A DNA stretch of 64,000 nt from Nocardioides flavus (ex Wang et al. 2016). Its GTDB lineage: Bacteria > Actinomycetota > Actinomycetes > Propionibacteriales > Nocardioidaceae. Position 1 is the first letter of the stretch. Every line of letters starts with the position of its first letter. The stretch spans positions 1 to 64,000 of the forward strand of contig NZ_BNAD01000007.1 in the NCBI RefSeq assembly GCF_014653115.1, written 5' to 3'. The notes under the pieces are model-generated. The model saw only the letters and a program-made list of their open reading frames with translations, made no database searches and was not told the DNA's origin. The position numbers and the translations under genes were made by a program. Positions 9,136 through 16,746 of the stretch are shown here, piece by piece.

Positions 9136-9450
9136 TCAGACGGCCTGGCCGACGTTCCAGAAGAAGTTCACGAGCGCGACGGACGCGCCGGTGATGATCG
9201 CGGCGCCGAGCCCGACGAGTACGCCGAACTTGCCGCGTCCCGCCAGGTGTGGGTTGGACGAGTTGGCGCCGAGCGCCCACACGACCGCCGACACGATGAG
9301 GGCAAGGACGGCCAAGATCAGGCCGACCGTCATTGAAGCGCCGACGATGCTGCGCAGCTGACCGATGCCGGGCAGTCCGTTCGAGTTCGGATTGATGTCG
9401 ATGTCCATCGGGAGCAGCGCCACGACGTTGTGCAAGCCGATCTGAATCAC
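9136..9450 (-). CDS. DUF6112-family small membrane protein (first copy)
   Basis: 104 residues with two membrane spans (about 38-60, GLILAVLALIVSAVVWALG, and 76-98). The conserved LPGIGQLRSIVGA precedes the first span. It is homologous to the protein at 10176-10463, so the operon carries a tandem pair separated by the DUF6349 gene. Size and two-span topology are like VirB2/VirB3-type T4SS subunits, which is an inference from position and form, not a proven assignment. Confidence 0.75.
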   Translation of the reverse strand: MIQIGLHNVVALLPMDIDINPNSNGLPGIGQLRSIVGASMTVGLILAVLALIVSAVVWALGANSSNPHLAGRGKFGVLVGLGAAIITGASVALVNFFWNVGQAV

Positions 9451-9504
9451 GATTCCTCCAGAGGTTGATGGGTCTTCGGTGGTCAGGTGCTGGCCGTGAT
9501 CCGT

Positions 9505-10179
9505 TCAGTCGCCAAGGCCGACGCCGGACGGCTCGTGCCGTCGCGTGAGCGCCGAGTCCGACAGGTCGTAGCCGGACCATGGCGAGCGACCCGGGACGTG
9601 GCGCGTCCCGGCGTTGTTGCGCTCGGTGATCACCGGCGCGCCGGTCACCTGCATCGCTTCCGGGTAGTGGTCGAGCACCCACTTCCTCGCCGTCTTGGAC
9701 AGCCCTGGCTGGTCGACGGAGCGCAGTCGAGCTGGGACCACGGGCAACTCGCGCCAGCGCGGAAAGACGTGGTCGTGCCATGCCTCGACTGCCGCGTTCT
9801 CGTCAGCGGCGAAGACGTGCCAGCCGTGGGGCTCGCAGATCGCTTGGTAGGTGAGTTCGCCCACGCAATGACACATTCCGCGAGGTTCGCTGTGCTTCCA
9901 CGGCTCGCACCGCAGATCGGCCGTGAACATATCGAAGGCGTGGTCACCGACCTCGACGCCGCCGGGCACTGCGATGGCCCGATGCCACATTCGGTTCGGT
10001 CGCCATACGGAGTTGAGCTTGTGCAGGAACTGCCAATGCGCGTACGCCGCGTCCAGGGCGGCAGGGGAGAAGTACGCCGTCGTGAAGTGGAGGGGCGCGC
10101 CCGACCAGACGGGAGCAGCTTCGACGGCCGCCTCGTGCAACATGCCGTCGATGTCGAAGGCGAGTTGCTCGTCGTTCAC
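9505..10179 (-). CDS. DUF6349-family protein
   Basis: A 224-residue soluble protein starting at a GTG (10179) that overlaps the TGA of the upstream DUF6112 gene. It contains LHEAAVEAAPVWSGAPLHFT, then a cysteine/histidine-rich centre (LRCEPWKHSEPRGMCHCVGE, CEPHGWHV) that could bind metal, and a KTARKWVLDHYPEAMQ segment. This matches my memory of the DUF6349 family found in actinobacterial integrated elements. No enzymatic motif is known to me. Position inside the transfer operon between the two DUF6112 genes suggests a conserved accessory role. Confidence 0.7.
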   Translation of the reverse strand: MNDEQLAFDIDGMLHEAAVEAAPVWSGAPLHFTTAYFSPAALDAAYAHWQFLHKLNSVWRPNRMWHRAIAVPGGVEVGDHAFDMFTADLRCEPWKHSEPRGMCHCVGELTYQAICEPHGWHVFAADENAAVEAWHDHVFPRWRELPVVPARLRSVDQPGLSKTARKWVLDHYPEAMQVTGAPVITERNNAGTRHVPGRSPWSGYDLSDSALTRRHEPSGVGLGD

Positions 10180-10463
10180 AACTGCGCTCCGACGTCGAGC
10201 AGCCAGTTCGCCCACGCGAGTGCGCCTCCGGTGAGGGCGGCACCGCCCAAGGCGACGAACAGCCCTGTCTTTGCCTTGCTTGCGGCCTGCCAGCTTCCGC
10301 TCGATGATGCGACCGCCCATGTGGTGCCGCAGGTGACGACCATGAGCACGGCAATGATCAGGCCGTAGGTGAGCAGGGCTCCCACGATGGCTCGGAGTTG
10401 CCCCGACCCACCGACGGCACCGAAGTCGGGGCCAACGAGCGGAATCAACGCGGCGACGTTCAT
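10176..10463 (-). CDS. DUF6112-family small membrane protein (second copy)
   Basis: 95 residues with two membrane spans (about 31-52, YGLIIAVLMVVTCGTTWAV, and 66-88). The segment GSGQLRAIVGALLTYGLI aligns with GIGQLRSIVGASMTVGLI of the copy at 9136-9450, so the two arose by duplication. A short polar loop (SSSGSWQAASKAK) joins the spans. It is the last transfer gene before a divergent plus-strand gene at 10528, with only 64 bases between them. Confidence 0.75.
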   Translation of the reverse strand: MNVAALIPLVGPDFGAVGGSGQLRAIVGALLTYGLIIAVLMVVTCGTTWAVASSSGSWQAASKAKTGLFVALGGAALTGGALAWANWLLDVGAQL

Positions 10464-10527
10464 GTCGATCAGGTGGTCCGCCCTCTACGCGGACCGTCTG
10501 TCGCACCCGAGCCCTACAGTCGGCGCC

Positions 10528-11211
10528 ATGAACGATGACTTCCCGCTGCGCGCGGGCGATACCGCCGTCACGGCGCAGATGAGTCCCTGCGTCGGCGGGT
10601 TGGTGCGAACCTGGGTCGACGGTGGAGCGTCACAACTCTGGTCGACACCTGACGCCGACTGGTTGCTCCAGACTCAGGCAACTGGCCACATCGGTCGCAC
10701 GTCGCGGGAAGACCGACGGTTCCGCGAAGCTGGGGTGCTCGCAGAGACGAGCGGCACGCTCATGGTGCAAGGGCGCTTCCCGGTGAAGGTCGATGACGAC
10801 AGCTACTCAATCGAGGCGAACATGGTTCGCCTGGAACCAGCCGGACAGCCCAGCGAGACGGTTTTCGATGACTTCCGCGCCCTGCTCACGCGCGCCATTC
10901 AGCACTGTCTGAGGAGCAACGAGTTCCTCGTCGTGGAGTTGGGTGGCTGGGACGCCCCTGAGCAGCCGTTCTGTCTGTTCGTCGTGGTTCCGGACGAGAC
11001 CGCTGGCCCCGTCAGCGTGATCGAGACCGCCCCTGACCCGGTGGGGTCGCAGTTCTGGGACCCGCACATCGTTCCGGGCCGCGAGAGCCAAAGCCTGAGG
11101 GCACCTGCAACCCCCGAGACGATCGATGTGGCGCCGATCCTGATGATCGAAGCGATAAGTCGCTGGGGCATCCAGCCGTGGGATGTCGCGTTGACCTTCG
11201 GACAGCGCTGA
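10528..11211 (+). CDS. Unrecognised 227-residue protein
   Basis: A plus-strand gene inside the minus-strand transfer block, starting at ATG 10528 (MNDDFPLRAGDTAVTAQMSP). The sequence alternates strands and helices: a central domain with NEFLVVELGGWDAPEQPFCL, then FVVVPDETAGPVSVIETAPD, looks like an antiparallel sheet domain of the kind seen in TY-Chap or SsgA-like folds, but I cannot assign it. There is no signal peptide. It is followed 46 bases later by another plus-strand unknown gene, so both may be one small cargo unit. Confidence 0.65.
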   Translation: MNDDFPLRAGDTAVTAQMSPCVGGLVRTWVDGGASQLWSTPDADWLLQTQATGHIGRTSREDRRFREAGVLAETSGTLMVQGRFPVKVDDDSYSIEANMVRLEPAGQPSETVFDDFRALLTRAIQHCLRSNEFLVVELGGWDAPEQPFCLFVVVPDETAGPVSVIETAPDPVGSQFWDPHIVPGRESQSLRAPATPETIDVAPILMIEAISRWGIQPWDVALTFGQR

Positions 11212-11257
11212 CCTATTCGGCCGCGATTTGTCGGACGTCCCTGCCAACATCCGGTCC

Positions 11258-11815
11258 ATGGCAAATGGAGAACCCGGAGGTAGCGGGTACTGGATCGACG
11301 GCCCGCAGGGATGCCCGATCGGTGGACCCTTCGACCTGTGGCGTCCGAACTACTTTCACGCGAACGGGGAGCCGCCCGAGGACACCGCCAAGATGTATCC
11401 GTCGCTGGCTCCGGAGACGGTGAAGGCGGTCGCAGTCGCGGCGGTGACGCACCGCGCCGAGCTGTCGGATGTGCTCGCAGCGTTCCGCGATCACGGACCG
11501 GAGATCGAGTTGACCGTCGCCCATCGCTACTTCAGCCAGTGGCGCAAGCGCGTTCCCTTCATGCCCGACTCGATGCAGGACATCCCGCTCCGGCCGGCCC
11601 GGACCTCGCCCGAACCGCTCGACGAGTTCCTCGAGGACTGGCGGACCAAGGTCGCGCCGAAACGTCCCGCCTTGCGAGGGGCACTGACCGCTGTCGGGGT
11701 CCTACGGCACGGCCGTCCAGTGCAGGTGGTCGTAGTGCCCGCCCGTGACGCTGTTGGGGTCGTGCATCCCGCCGCCGTCGTACGGGCGCCAGCCTTCTGC
11801 CCTACGTGCGACTGA
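11258..11815 (+). CDS. Unrecognised protein overlapping the M23 gene tail to tail
   Basis: A 185-residue reading frame from ATG 11258 (MANGEPGGSGYWIDGPQGCP). The first 150 residues look like real protein (LAPETVKAVAVAAVTHRAEL, TVAHRYFSQWRKRVPFMPDS, LDEFLEDWRTKVAPKRPALR). The last 38 residues run antisense through the 3' end of the M23 peptidase (overlap 11702-11815) and look like read-through composition. The gene may have lost its own stop when inserted here. No family recognised. Confidence 0.5.
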   Translation: MANGEPGGSGYWIDGPQGCPIGGPFDLWRPNYFHANGEPPEDTAKMYPSLAPETVKAVAVAAVTHRAELSDVLAAFRDHGPEIELTVAHRYFSQWRKRVPFMPDSMQDIPLRPARTSPEPLDEFLEDWRTKVAPKRPALRGALTAVGVLRHGRPVQVVVVPARDAVGVVHPAAVVRAPAFCPTCD

Positions 11816-12790
11816 CCAGATGCGCCCTTGCCAGATGAGGTACTCCACGCCGAGGGTCTCCGCGTTGTCTTTCATCCAGTTAGTGACCTGCCAGCCGTAG
11901 TCGAGCGCGTGGCCGGTCGCCGCCGTTCCGATGGAGTTCCCGAAAGTGCCGTCGCACGCACGGCCAAGAGAGTGCTCGGACGGGTCGCCTGGTCGGGGCG
12001 CCCAACAGGCCCAGGAGCTTTCAGGGAAGTTCGCCTGAACCTGAGCCAGGATGTGCGCGGTCCGCTCCGTGATCTGACCGTCCGACGTGGGGTCGTCAAC
12101 GAGGTTCCCGGGGTTGCCGCCGTTGTAAGGCGCCGCTGGCCCGCCAGCATCCGCACACCCGGCCTCTGATGCATCGGATCTGCTGTGGATGTCGATCGCT
12201 CCGTGAGCGGAAAGCCACTGCTCGGGGTCGATCGGAGCTGCGTTGGGGCCGCCGGGCCGGACCTCAAAGTGCAGGTGGGGTCCCGTCGAGTAGCCGGCCA
12301 CTCCTACGTCGGCGATGTACTGCCCCGCGGTGACCATGTCGCCGACTGCCACGTGGATCCCGTCGGCGTACATGTGGGCGTAGCCAGTGACGACGGTGCG
12401 TCCGCCCACCGTGTGCCGGATCAGGATCAGGTTCCCGTATCCAGTCGCCGGGCCAGCCGAGACGACTCGACCGTCGGCCGCGGCCAGGATGTGTGTGCCC
12501 TCGGGTGCAGCCAAGTCGACGCCCGTGTGGAGCTTCGTCTCGCCGGTGACGGGATGGACACGAATCCCGAAGCCGCTCGTCTTGACCCAAGTCCCGGCAG
12601 GGAGGGGCATGACGACTCGCGAAGTCTCTGGGACTGGCGCGGTTGTGTTGCCGACGGCCGAGAACGCCCCGCTGGTCGTGGGAAGGCACGAGGCTTGCGC
12701 AGCGGGGCTGAGAAGAGCGCCCAGAATCAGGAGGCAGCTTGCAGGCCCCATGAGCACCAGGAGGAGCCCGCCGACTACCGCCTTGCGCAT
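11702..12790 (-). CDS. M23 metallopeptidase, conjugation-associated cell-wall hydrolase
   Basis: A 362-residue exported enzyme. An N-terminal signal/anchor (GGLLLVLMGPASCLLILGAL) is followed by an M23 (LytM) domain at about 65-195 with the zinc ligands of LHTGVDLA and the GPHLHFEV motif. A second domain at about 240-360 (EHSLGRACD, HALDYGWQV, GGHYDHLHW) resembles the ARB-07466-like C-terminal domain often attached to such proteins. It should cut peptidoglycan cross-links to open the wall for the transfer channel, as VirB1-type enzymes do. It follows the VirB8-like candidate by 6 bases. Its last 114 bases overlap a plus-strand gene. Confidence 0.88.
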   Translation of the reverse strand: MRKAVVGGLLLVLMGPASCLLILGALLSPAAQASCLPTTSGAFSAVGNTTAPVPETSRVVMPLPAGTWVKTSGFGIRVHPVTGETKLHTGVDLAAPEGTHILAAADGRVVSAGPATGYGNLILIRHTVGGRTVVTGYAHMYADGIHVAVGDMVTAGQYIADVGVAGYSTGPHLHFEVRPGGPNAAPIDPEQWLSAHGAIDIHSRSDASEAGCADAGGPAAPYNGGNPGNLVDDPTSDGQITERTAHILAQVQANFPESSWACWAPRPGDPSEHSLGRACDGTFGNSIGTAATGHALDYGWQVTNWMKDNAETLGVEYLIWQGRIWSVARRAEGWRPYDGGGMHDPNSVTGGHYDHLHWTAVP

Positions 12791-12796
12791 CCCGCG

Positions 12797-13465
12797 TCAC
12801 TCCAGCGGATCGTCGAGCCGCGACAGGCGCAGGAGGTGGCACTCCGGGTACGTCGGCGCGCAGACGGCGAACACGGTGAAGGCAACGTCGTGCTCGCTTG
12901 TGACGCCCTCGCCTTCCCAGACGCCGGAGCGATGACGGACACCACGCACCGTCAAGGCCACCGTTCCGGGAGCCAGTTCGTCACCTGCCTGCTGGAGTGC
13001 GATCGCCCATTGGTCGGGCACTTCGATCGACGTCACTTCGATCCACTGCCGGGTTTCGTACTTGCGCAGCCGGGGCCAGATCTCCTCCGTCGGCAGGTAG
13101 TTGGCGATGTCTGCGACCAGGCCTGCCGACGACTCGCCGGTGGGGTCTGCGACGGCGACCAGGAGTTCTGTCGTGCTCGTCGGTGTCGTCATCTCTTGGG
13201 TGTCCCAGTCGAAGAGGACCTCGGCGACGCCTTGCGCGAAAGTTTCGGCGTCTGAGGCGCGGAGCGACACGTTGGTCTGCGCCTCGGCCGACGGGGTGGG
13301 CGGGGCAGTTGGCTCGTCGCCGGCGCCCCGGGTGCCATCGGATTGATGCCGATTGGCCAGGAGCGAGTACGTCGCGATGGCGCCTAGTAGGAGCATGGCG
13401 GCTAGTGCCGCGACGAGGAGGCGACGCCACTTCACGTCGTTGATTTCGGGATTCCACGTCCACAT
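12797..13465 (-). CDS. Single-span membrane protein, VirB8-like candidate
   Basis: 222 residues: a short cytoplasmic start (MWTWNPEINDVKWRR), one membrane span at about 15-37, a proline/threonine-rich linker, and an extracytoplasmic domain (about 65-222) of mixed helices and strands with AETFAQGVAEVLFDWDTQEM and VTSIEVPDQWAIALQQAGDE. This topology and position next to the wall hydrolase fit a VirB8/TcpC-like bridge subunit, but sequence alone does not prove it. It lies 29 bases after the ParB-like gene in the same operon. Confidence 0.6.
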   Translation of the reverse strand: MWTWNPEINDVKWRRLLVAALAAMLLLGAIATYSLLANRHQSDGTRGAGDEPTAPPTPSAEAQTNVSLRASDAETFAQGVAEVLFDWDTQEMTTPTSTTELLVAVADPTGESSAGLVADIANYLPTEEIWPRLRKYETRQWIEVTSIEVPDQWAIALQQAGDELAPGTVALTVRGVRHRSGVWEGEGVTSEHDVAFTVFAVCAPTYPECHLLRLSRLDDPLE

Positions 13466-13494
13466 GGCCGACCTCCGGATTTGCTCGTCCGCTG

Positions 13495-14460
13495 TCAGGT
13501 GGTCACGCAGGTCCGAGCCAGGTCGACGGCCTCGGCGAAAGCGTTGGTCTCCTCGAGGACCCGGAGGAAGGTCGACCAGTCGTCGTTGCTCGACTCGCGC
13601 GCGATCTCATCGGCGTCGTAGTGCTTTGACCACCCCTCCATCTCGCTCCAGACCATCCCGAAGGACTTGACGGAGCGTTTGGCGGTCGCTGCGGCAGCTG
13701 CGCGCTTGATCCGGTTCTCTCTGATCCGGCGTGCGCGGTCGGCCTTTGCCTGCTTCAGCGTCTCGGCCATGCGTTGGTCGAACTCGGGATCCGCGGGGTC
13801 GGCTTCAGTTGCTGCCACCACCGCCCGAACTCGCTGATAGCCCGGATCGACCGCGCCGCCGTTGCGGATTCGTTCGAGCTCGTCGTTGGCGACCCTGCGG
13901 ACTGCGGCAGGCCGCTCGCGATCGCCCGCGATGCGTTCCATCTCGATGATCTGGTTCAACCTGGTGTACGACGCGGTCTTGGTGATGAGCTCCGCGGCTC
14001 GCCTGCGTGACTTGCCGAGGGGTTCCAGTCCCGGTGGTGCCGATTCGGCACCACCGTCGCGAGCGTCGCCACCGAACCGGGAAGCCATCTGCCGGCGGCT
14101 CGCGTCCTCGGCGATGAGGGCAGACAGTTCCTTAAAAAGCTGCGCCGCCTCGTACGCGGACAGGGGCTTGTGCGTCAGGTTGTCGTCGCGCTCCGCGAGC
14201 AGTCGTGTCAGTTCATCGCTGAGGCCCGAACGAACCCAGACCCGAACTGTGGTCCAGCCGAGCCGACGCGCTGCTTCCAGCCGGCGGTAACCGCAGATCA
14301 GGTAGCCCTCCGGTGTGATCGTCACCGGTTGCAACAGCCCGACCCGCTCGAGCGACTCCATCAGCGGTTGCAGATCCCCAGGGTCGCGTAGGTGGTGATC
14401 GCACACCTGGATCGAGTCGATGCTGCGCTGCAGCTCCACGTGGCCGCGAGAGTCAGACAT
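13495..14460 (-). CDS. ParB/Spo0J nuclease-domain protein
   Basis: 321 residues. The N-terminal ParB domain is clear at about 10-90: the substrate-binding box CGYRRLEAARRLGW, preceded by LQPLMESLERVGLLQPVTI. A region with LSAYEAAQLFKELSALIAED resembles the ParB helix-turn-helix linker. The C-terminal half is long, charged and helical (KADRARRIRENRIKRAAAAA). Such proteins bind centromere-like parS sites or control element maintenance. Its start overlaps the 3' end of the next upstream gene by 8 bases, so it is co-translated with the replication block. No ParA is next to it. Confidence 0.82.
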   Translation of the reverse strand: MSDSRGHVELQRSIDSIQVCDHHLRDPGDLQPLMESLERVGLLQPVTITPEGYLICGYRRLEAARRLGWTTVRVWVRSGLSDELTRLLAERDDNLTHKPLSAYEAAQLFKELSALIAEDASRRQMASRFGGDARDGGAESAPPGLEPLGKSRRRAAELITKTASYTRLNQIIEMERIAGDRERPAAVRRVANDELERIRNGGAVDPGYQRVRAVVAATEADPADPEFDQRMAETLKQAKADRARRIRENRIKRAAAAATAKRSVKSFGMVWSEMEGWSKHYDADEIARESSNDDWSTFLRVLEETNAFAEAVDLARTCVTT

Positions 14461-15310
14461 GAGCCGCCTCCGTCTCAGAGGGCGCCGACGCCGCGATCGC
14501 TGAAGCGACCGCGCTGGATCCGAAGATCTCGGCGGTCTGTTCGCCGATGAGCAGGCGCTGGAGGATGCCTCTTCCGACCGCTGTGCGCTCGAGGTTGGGA
14601 TTCTCGTGGCCGAGGACGGCGTGCAGCACGCGGACCCACGAGTCCTGGTCGATGTCGAGTTGGAGCCGGATCGACCGGTCGCGACGCAGCGACTCGAAGG
14701 CGGCGTACTTGCTGCCCGTGTTGATCAGTCGAGCTGCGATGCACTCGAGGGCGAGGCGCGCTGCTGGCTCCGGCCAGCCGGACTCGACGAATGCGGTCAC
14801 GGCAGCGTCGAGCGCGAAGAACGCGTTCGTGGGTTCCGCGGGAACCTGGCCGTCGACCTGCACACGCGGGGGTGGGTCCTCGAAGTCGCTCACGTCGTCG
14901 TACGACCAGAACACAGGGTGGTAGTCCGCCAAGCTCGCCTCGTGCGCGTTGATGCGCTCGGCATCGTGGAAGTCGACGACGCCGTCGGTGCGGACCTGAT
15001 CCGCCCCACACAGCAAGCCTCGCGCGCGCTCCTCGTAGTAGAGGTGCAGCGCCACCGAGTGAGTGATGACGGCCCACGGGTCACCAGCGATCCGCGCTGC
15101 CCTTGTCCGCATGACGTCCCAGGCGGCTGCTGCGGCTTCCGCCGGCTCCAAGTGGTGCTTGATCGCCAAGCTGGCGTACTTGGCCGTCGCATAGGCTATG
15201 AGCTCGGCGGCGTCCGGATCGCACTCCCAAGCTCCGTCGCCCTCGTAGTGCAGGTAGACGAGGAGCAGGCGCATGGTCTGGGGGTCCTCGAATGGATGGG
15301 GGCTGCTCAT
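14453..15310 (-). CDS. Unrecognised 285-residue protein in replication block
   Basis: A soluble acidic protein (MSSPHPFEDPQTMRLLLVYL) with helical segments (AYATAKYASLAIKHHLEPAE, AAAAAWDVMRTRAARIAGDP) and a C-terminal GRGILQRLLIGEQTAEIFG. I know no family for it. Its ATG overlaps the TGA of the 120-residue gene upstream, and it overlaps ParB by 8 bases downstream, so it is a firm member of the primase-ParB operon. A role in replication or maintenance is inferred only from this context. Confidence 0.7.
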   Translation of the reverse strand: MSSPHPFEDPQTMRLLLVYLHYEGDGAWECDPDAAELIAYATAKYASLAIKHHLEPAEAAAAAWDVMRTRAARIAGDPWAVITHSVALHLYYEERARGLLCGADQVRTDGVVDFHDAERINAHEASLADYHPVFWSYDDVSDFEDPPPRVQVDGQVPAEPTNAFFALDAAVTAFVESGWPEPAARLALECIAARLINTGSKYAAFESLRRDRSIRLQLDIDQDSWVRVLHAVLGHENPNLERTAVGRGILQRLLIGEQTAEIFGSSAVASAIAASAPSETEAAHV

Positions 15311-15669
15311 AGCTCGACTCCTCGTTCGACGGTGGGCGTGCTCGGTTCAGGTCGCGCGATGGAACGTCGCGACAGTCGCTGTGCCGAACGGGCTGCCGCG
15401 CCCGGGCCGCGTCGCGCGCGGCGGGTCAACTCGGACTGCAGGTCGATCCCGCGCCTGATGAACTTCGAACCGACGGTGGTCGGTAGTTCGCTCGGGCGGA
15501 CCCACGCGACGCTGGGCCGGCCGAGGTTCTCCGGCGCGGAAACGCCGTCGTGGCTGAGGGACGGGTCGCGGTGATGCGCGAGGGCATTTGCCTGCGCGTC
15601 CTTACTCGGTTCCGGGGAAGGTGGTTCGATCTCGCGGTCGAGGCGGCGCTCATACGGGTCGGTGTTCAT
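15307..15669 (-). CDS. Small basic unrecognised protein
   Basis: 120 residues, arginine- and serine-rich, with a central segment PENLGRPSVAWVRPSELPTT followed by VGSKFIRRGIDLQSELTRRA that looks ordered and a charged, possibly disordered front (MNTDPYERRLDREIEPPSPE). It is coupled by ATGA overlaps both to the primase-polymerase upstream and to the 285-residue protein downstream. Similar small genes are typical between primase and ParB genes in such elements. No function assigned. Confidence 0.65.
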   Translation of the reverse strand: MNTDPYERRLDREIEPPSPEPSKDAQANALAHHRDPSLSHDGVSAPENLGRPSVAWVRPSELPTTVGSKFIRRGIDLQSELTRRARRGPGAAARSAQRLSRRSIARPEPSTPTVERGVEL

Positions 15670-16571
15670 AACCGGACCTCCTCAACCGCTCGCGTGGGGC
15701 CCGACGGCTGCGCCGGTCCCAGTCGTGTGGCGATTCGGTACGCGGAGCGGATCGTCGTGGTCGCTTCGTGTTCGGGCAGCCCGGCCGCCTTGGCGGCATC
15801 TCCGAGAACGTGTGCAGTCGTTGCGAACGAGAAGTTGGCCTCGGCCATGCGGCATGCGGCCCAGAACAGGCCTTCGTTTCGTCCGCCCTCCGGCCGGGAG
15901 GCAACCCAGTCCGCCAGCTTCTCCGGCCGATGCGTAGTGCTCGGGAGGTCGCGAGGAGGTCCGTGACGCCGCGGGGGATCGAGGAAGTTCCGCAGCGCCG
16001 CGCCGTTCACCTCGTGCGGCTGACGGTCGGTGATTGCCGCCAGTTCGTAGCGGCGATCGACCCCGTCACGAGCAATGACGTGAGACGGGGGAGAGACGAC
16101 GTAGCCGCCGTCACCTCGGAAGTCCACGTGGCTGCCGGGGAGCGCCCACGAGCGCTGTTCACCCGCGGACCATCGAAGGAAGTACGCATGGAGACCCCCG
16201 GATGGCGTTCGCACCTGCCAGGCCCAGTCCGAAACGATCCCCAGTCCTTCGGCGCGCGAGAAGGCCTTGTACCCGTCACCCCCTGAATGGACGTCCACGT
16301 CGACGACGTCCACCCCGGACGTGGCCCCGGTTGGGATGCCGATGTTCGCATCGGGCCACCGCTTCCACCAGGAGGCCACGACGCCCCGGTCGCTTGAGGC
16401 GTCGTGGAAGCCATGGGGAGTCAGCGGGTGCTTTTGACCGGGCGCACACGGAAACGCGGGGATGCCGTTGTCGGCCAGCATGGTGGCTGCGGCGGCCAGT
16501 GACACATCTGCGCTGCAGACGGCCTGGACGAGCTGAGGCGACCAGCGAGGTGTGGCGGCTGAGTGGTTCAT
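15666..16571 (-). CDS. Bifunctional DNA primase/polymerase (Prim-Pol) domain protein
   Basis: About 301 residues forming a Prim-Pol (archaeo-eukaryotic primase-like) domain: it opens with ADNGIPAFPCAPGQKHPLTP, has the acidic catalytic pair in VDVVDVDVHSGGDGY, and the conserved HAYFLRW and HVDFRGDGGYVVSPPSH motifs. It should synthesise primers for replication of the excised element. No helicase domain is attached, so it is the short form. Two starts are possible: GTG 16580 and ATG 16571; I use the ATG, neither having a clear ribosome site. It is the first gene of a four-gene operon with ParB at the end; the upstream gap carries short repeats. Confidence 0.85.
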   Translation of the reverse strand: MNHSAATPRWSPQLVQAVCSADVSLAAAATMLADNGIPAFPCAPGQKHPLTPHGFHDASSDRGVVASWWKRWPDANIGIPTGATSGVDVVDVDVHSGGDGYKAFSRAEGLGIVSDWAWQVRTPSGGLHAYFLRWSAGEQRSWALPGSHVDFRGDGGYVVSPPSHVIARDGVDRRYELAAITDRQPHEVNGAALRNFLDPPRRHGPPRDLPSTTHRPEKLADWVASRPEGGRNEGLFWAACRMAEANFSFATTAHVLGDAAKAAGLPEHEATTTIRSAYRIATRLGPAQPSGPTRAVEEVRL

Positions 16572-16593
16572 GCCAACCACGCTGCACCGTGGG

Positions 16594-16686
16594 GGGCACC
16601 AATTTGCGCCCCTCCAAACCCCGCCCCTCCTCGGGACGGGCGCCCCTGTCAGAACGCGTTTGTGCAGGTCAGGAGTGGGCCCCTCC
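16594..16686. repeat. Short direct repeats upstream of primase operon
   Basis: The octamer GCCCCTCC occurs at 16608, 16623 and 16679, with a partial copy (GCCCCT) at 16642, all inside the promoter gap of the Prim-Pol gene. A GGGGC/GCCCC inverted pair flanks an AT-rich core (about 16594-16611). Clustered short repeats before a primase-ParB operon could be an origin or ParB-binding site, but in GC-rich DNA some repetition is expected. Confidence 0.35.
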
Positions 16687-16714
16687 GAAAGTTGAAAAAG
16701 TTTCGGCTCGATGC

Positions 16715-16729
16715 TTGCGCCGAGCGCAA
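16715..16729 (-). terminator. Hairpin downstream of the frameshifted gene
   Basis: TTGCGC and GCGCAA (16715-16720, 16724-16729) form a perfect 6-bp stem with a 3-nt loop. It lies 18 bases after the stop of the minus-strand gene ending at 16747. About ten bases further on, in that direction, is the T-rich sequence aaactttttcaactttc. It may end transcription before the replication operon. Confidence 0.4.
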
Positions 16730-16746
16730 ATCAGGATGATCCTGCG

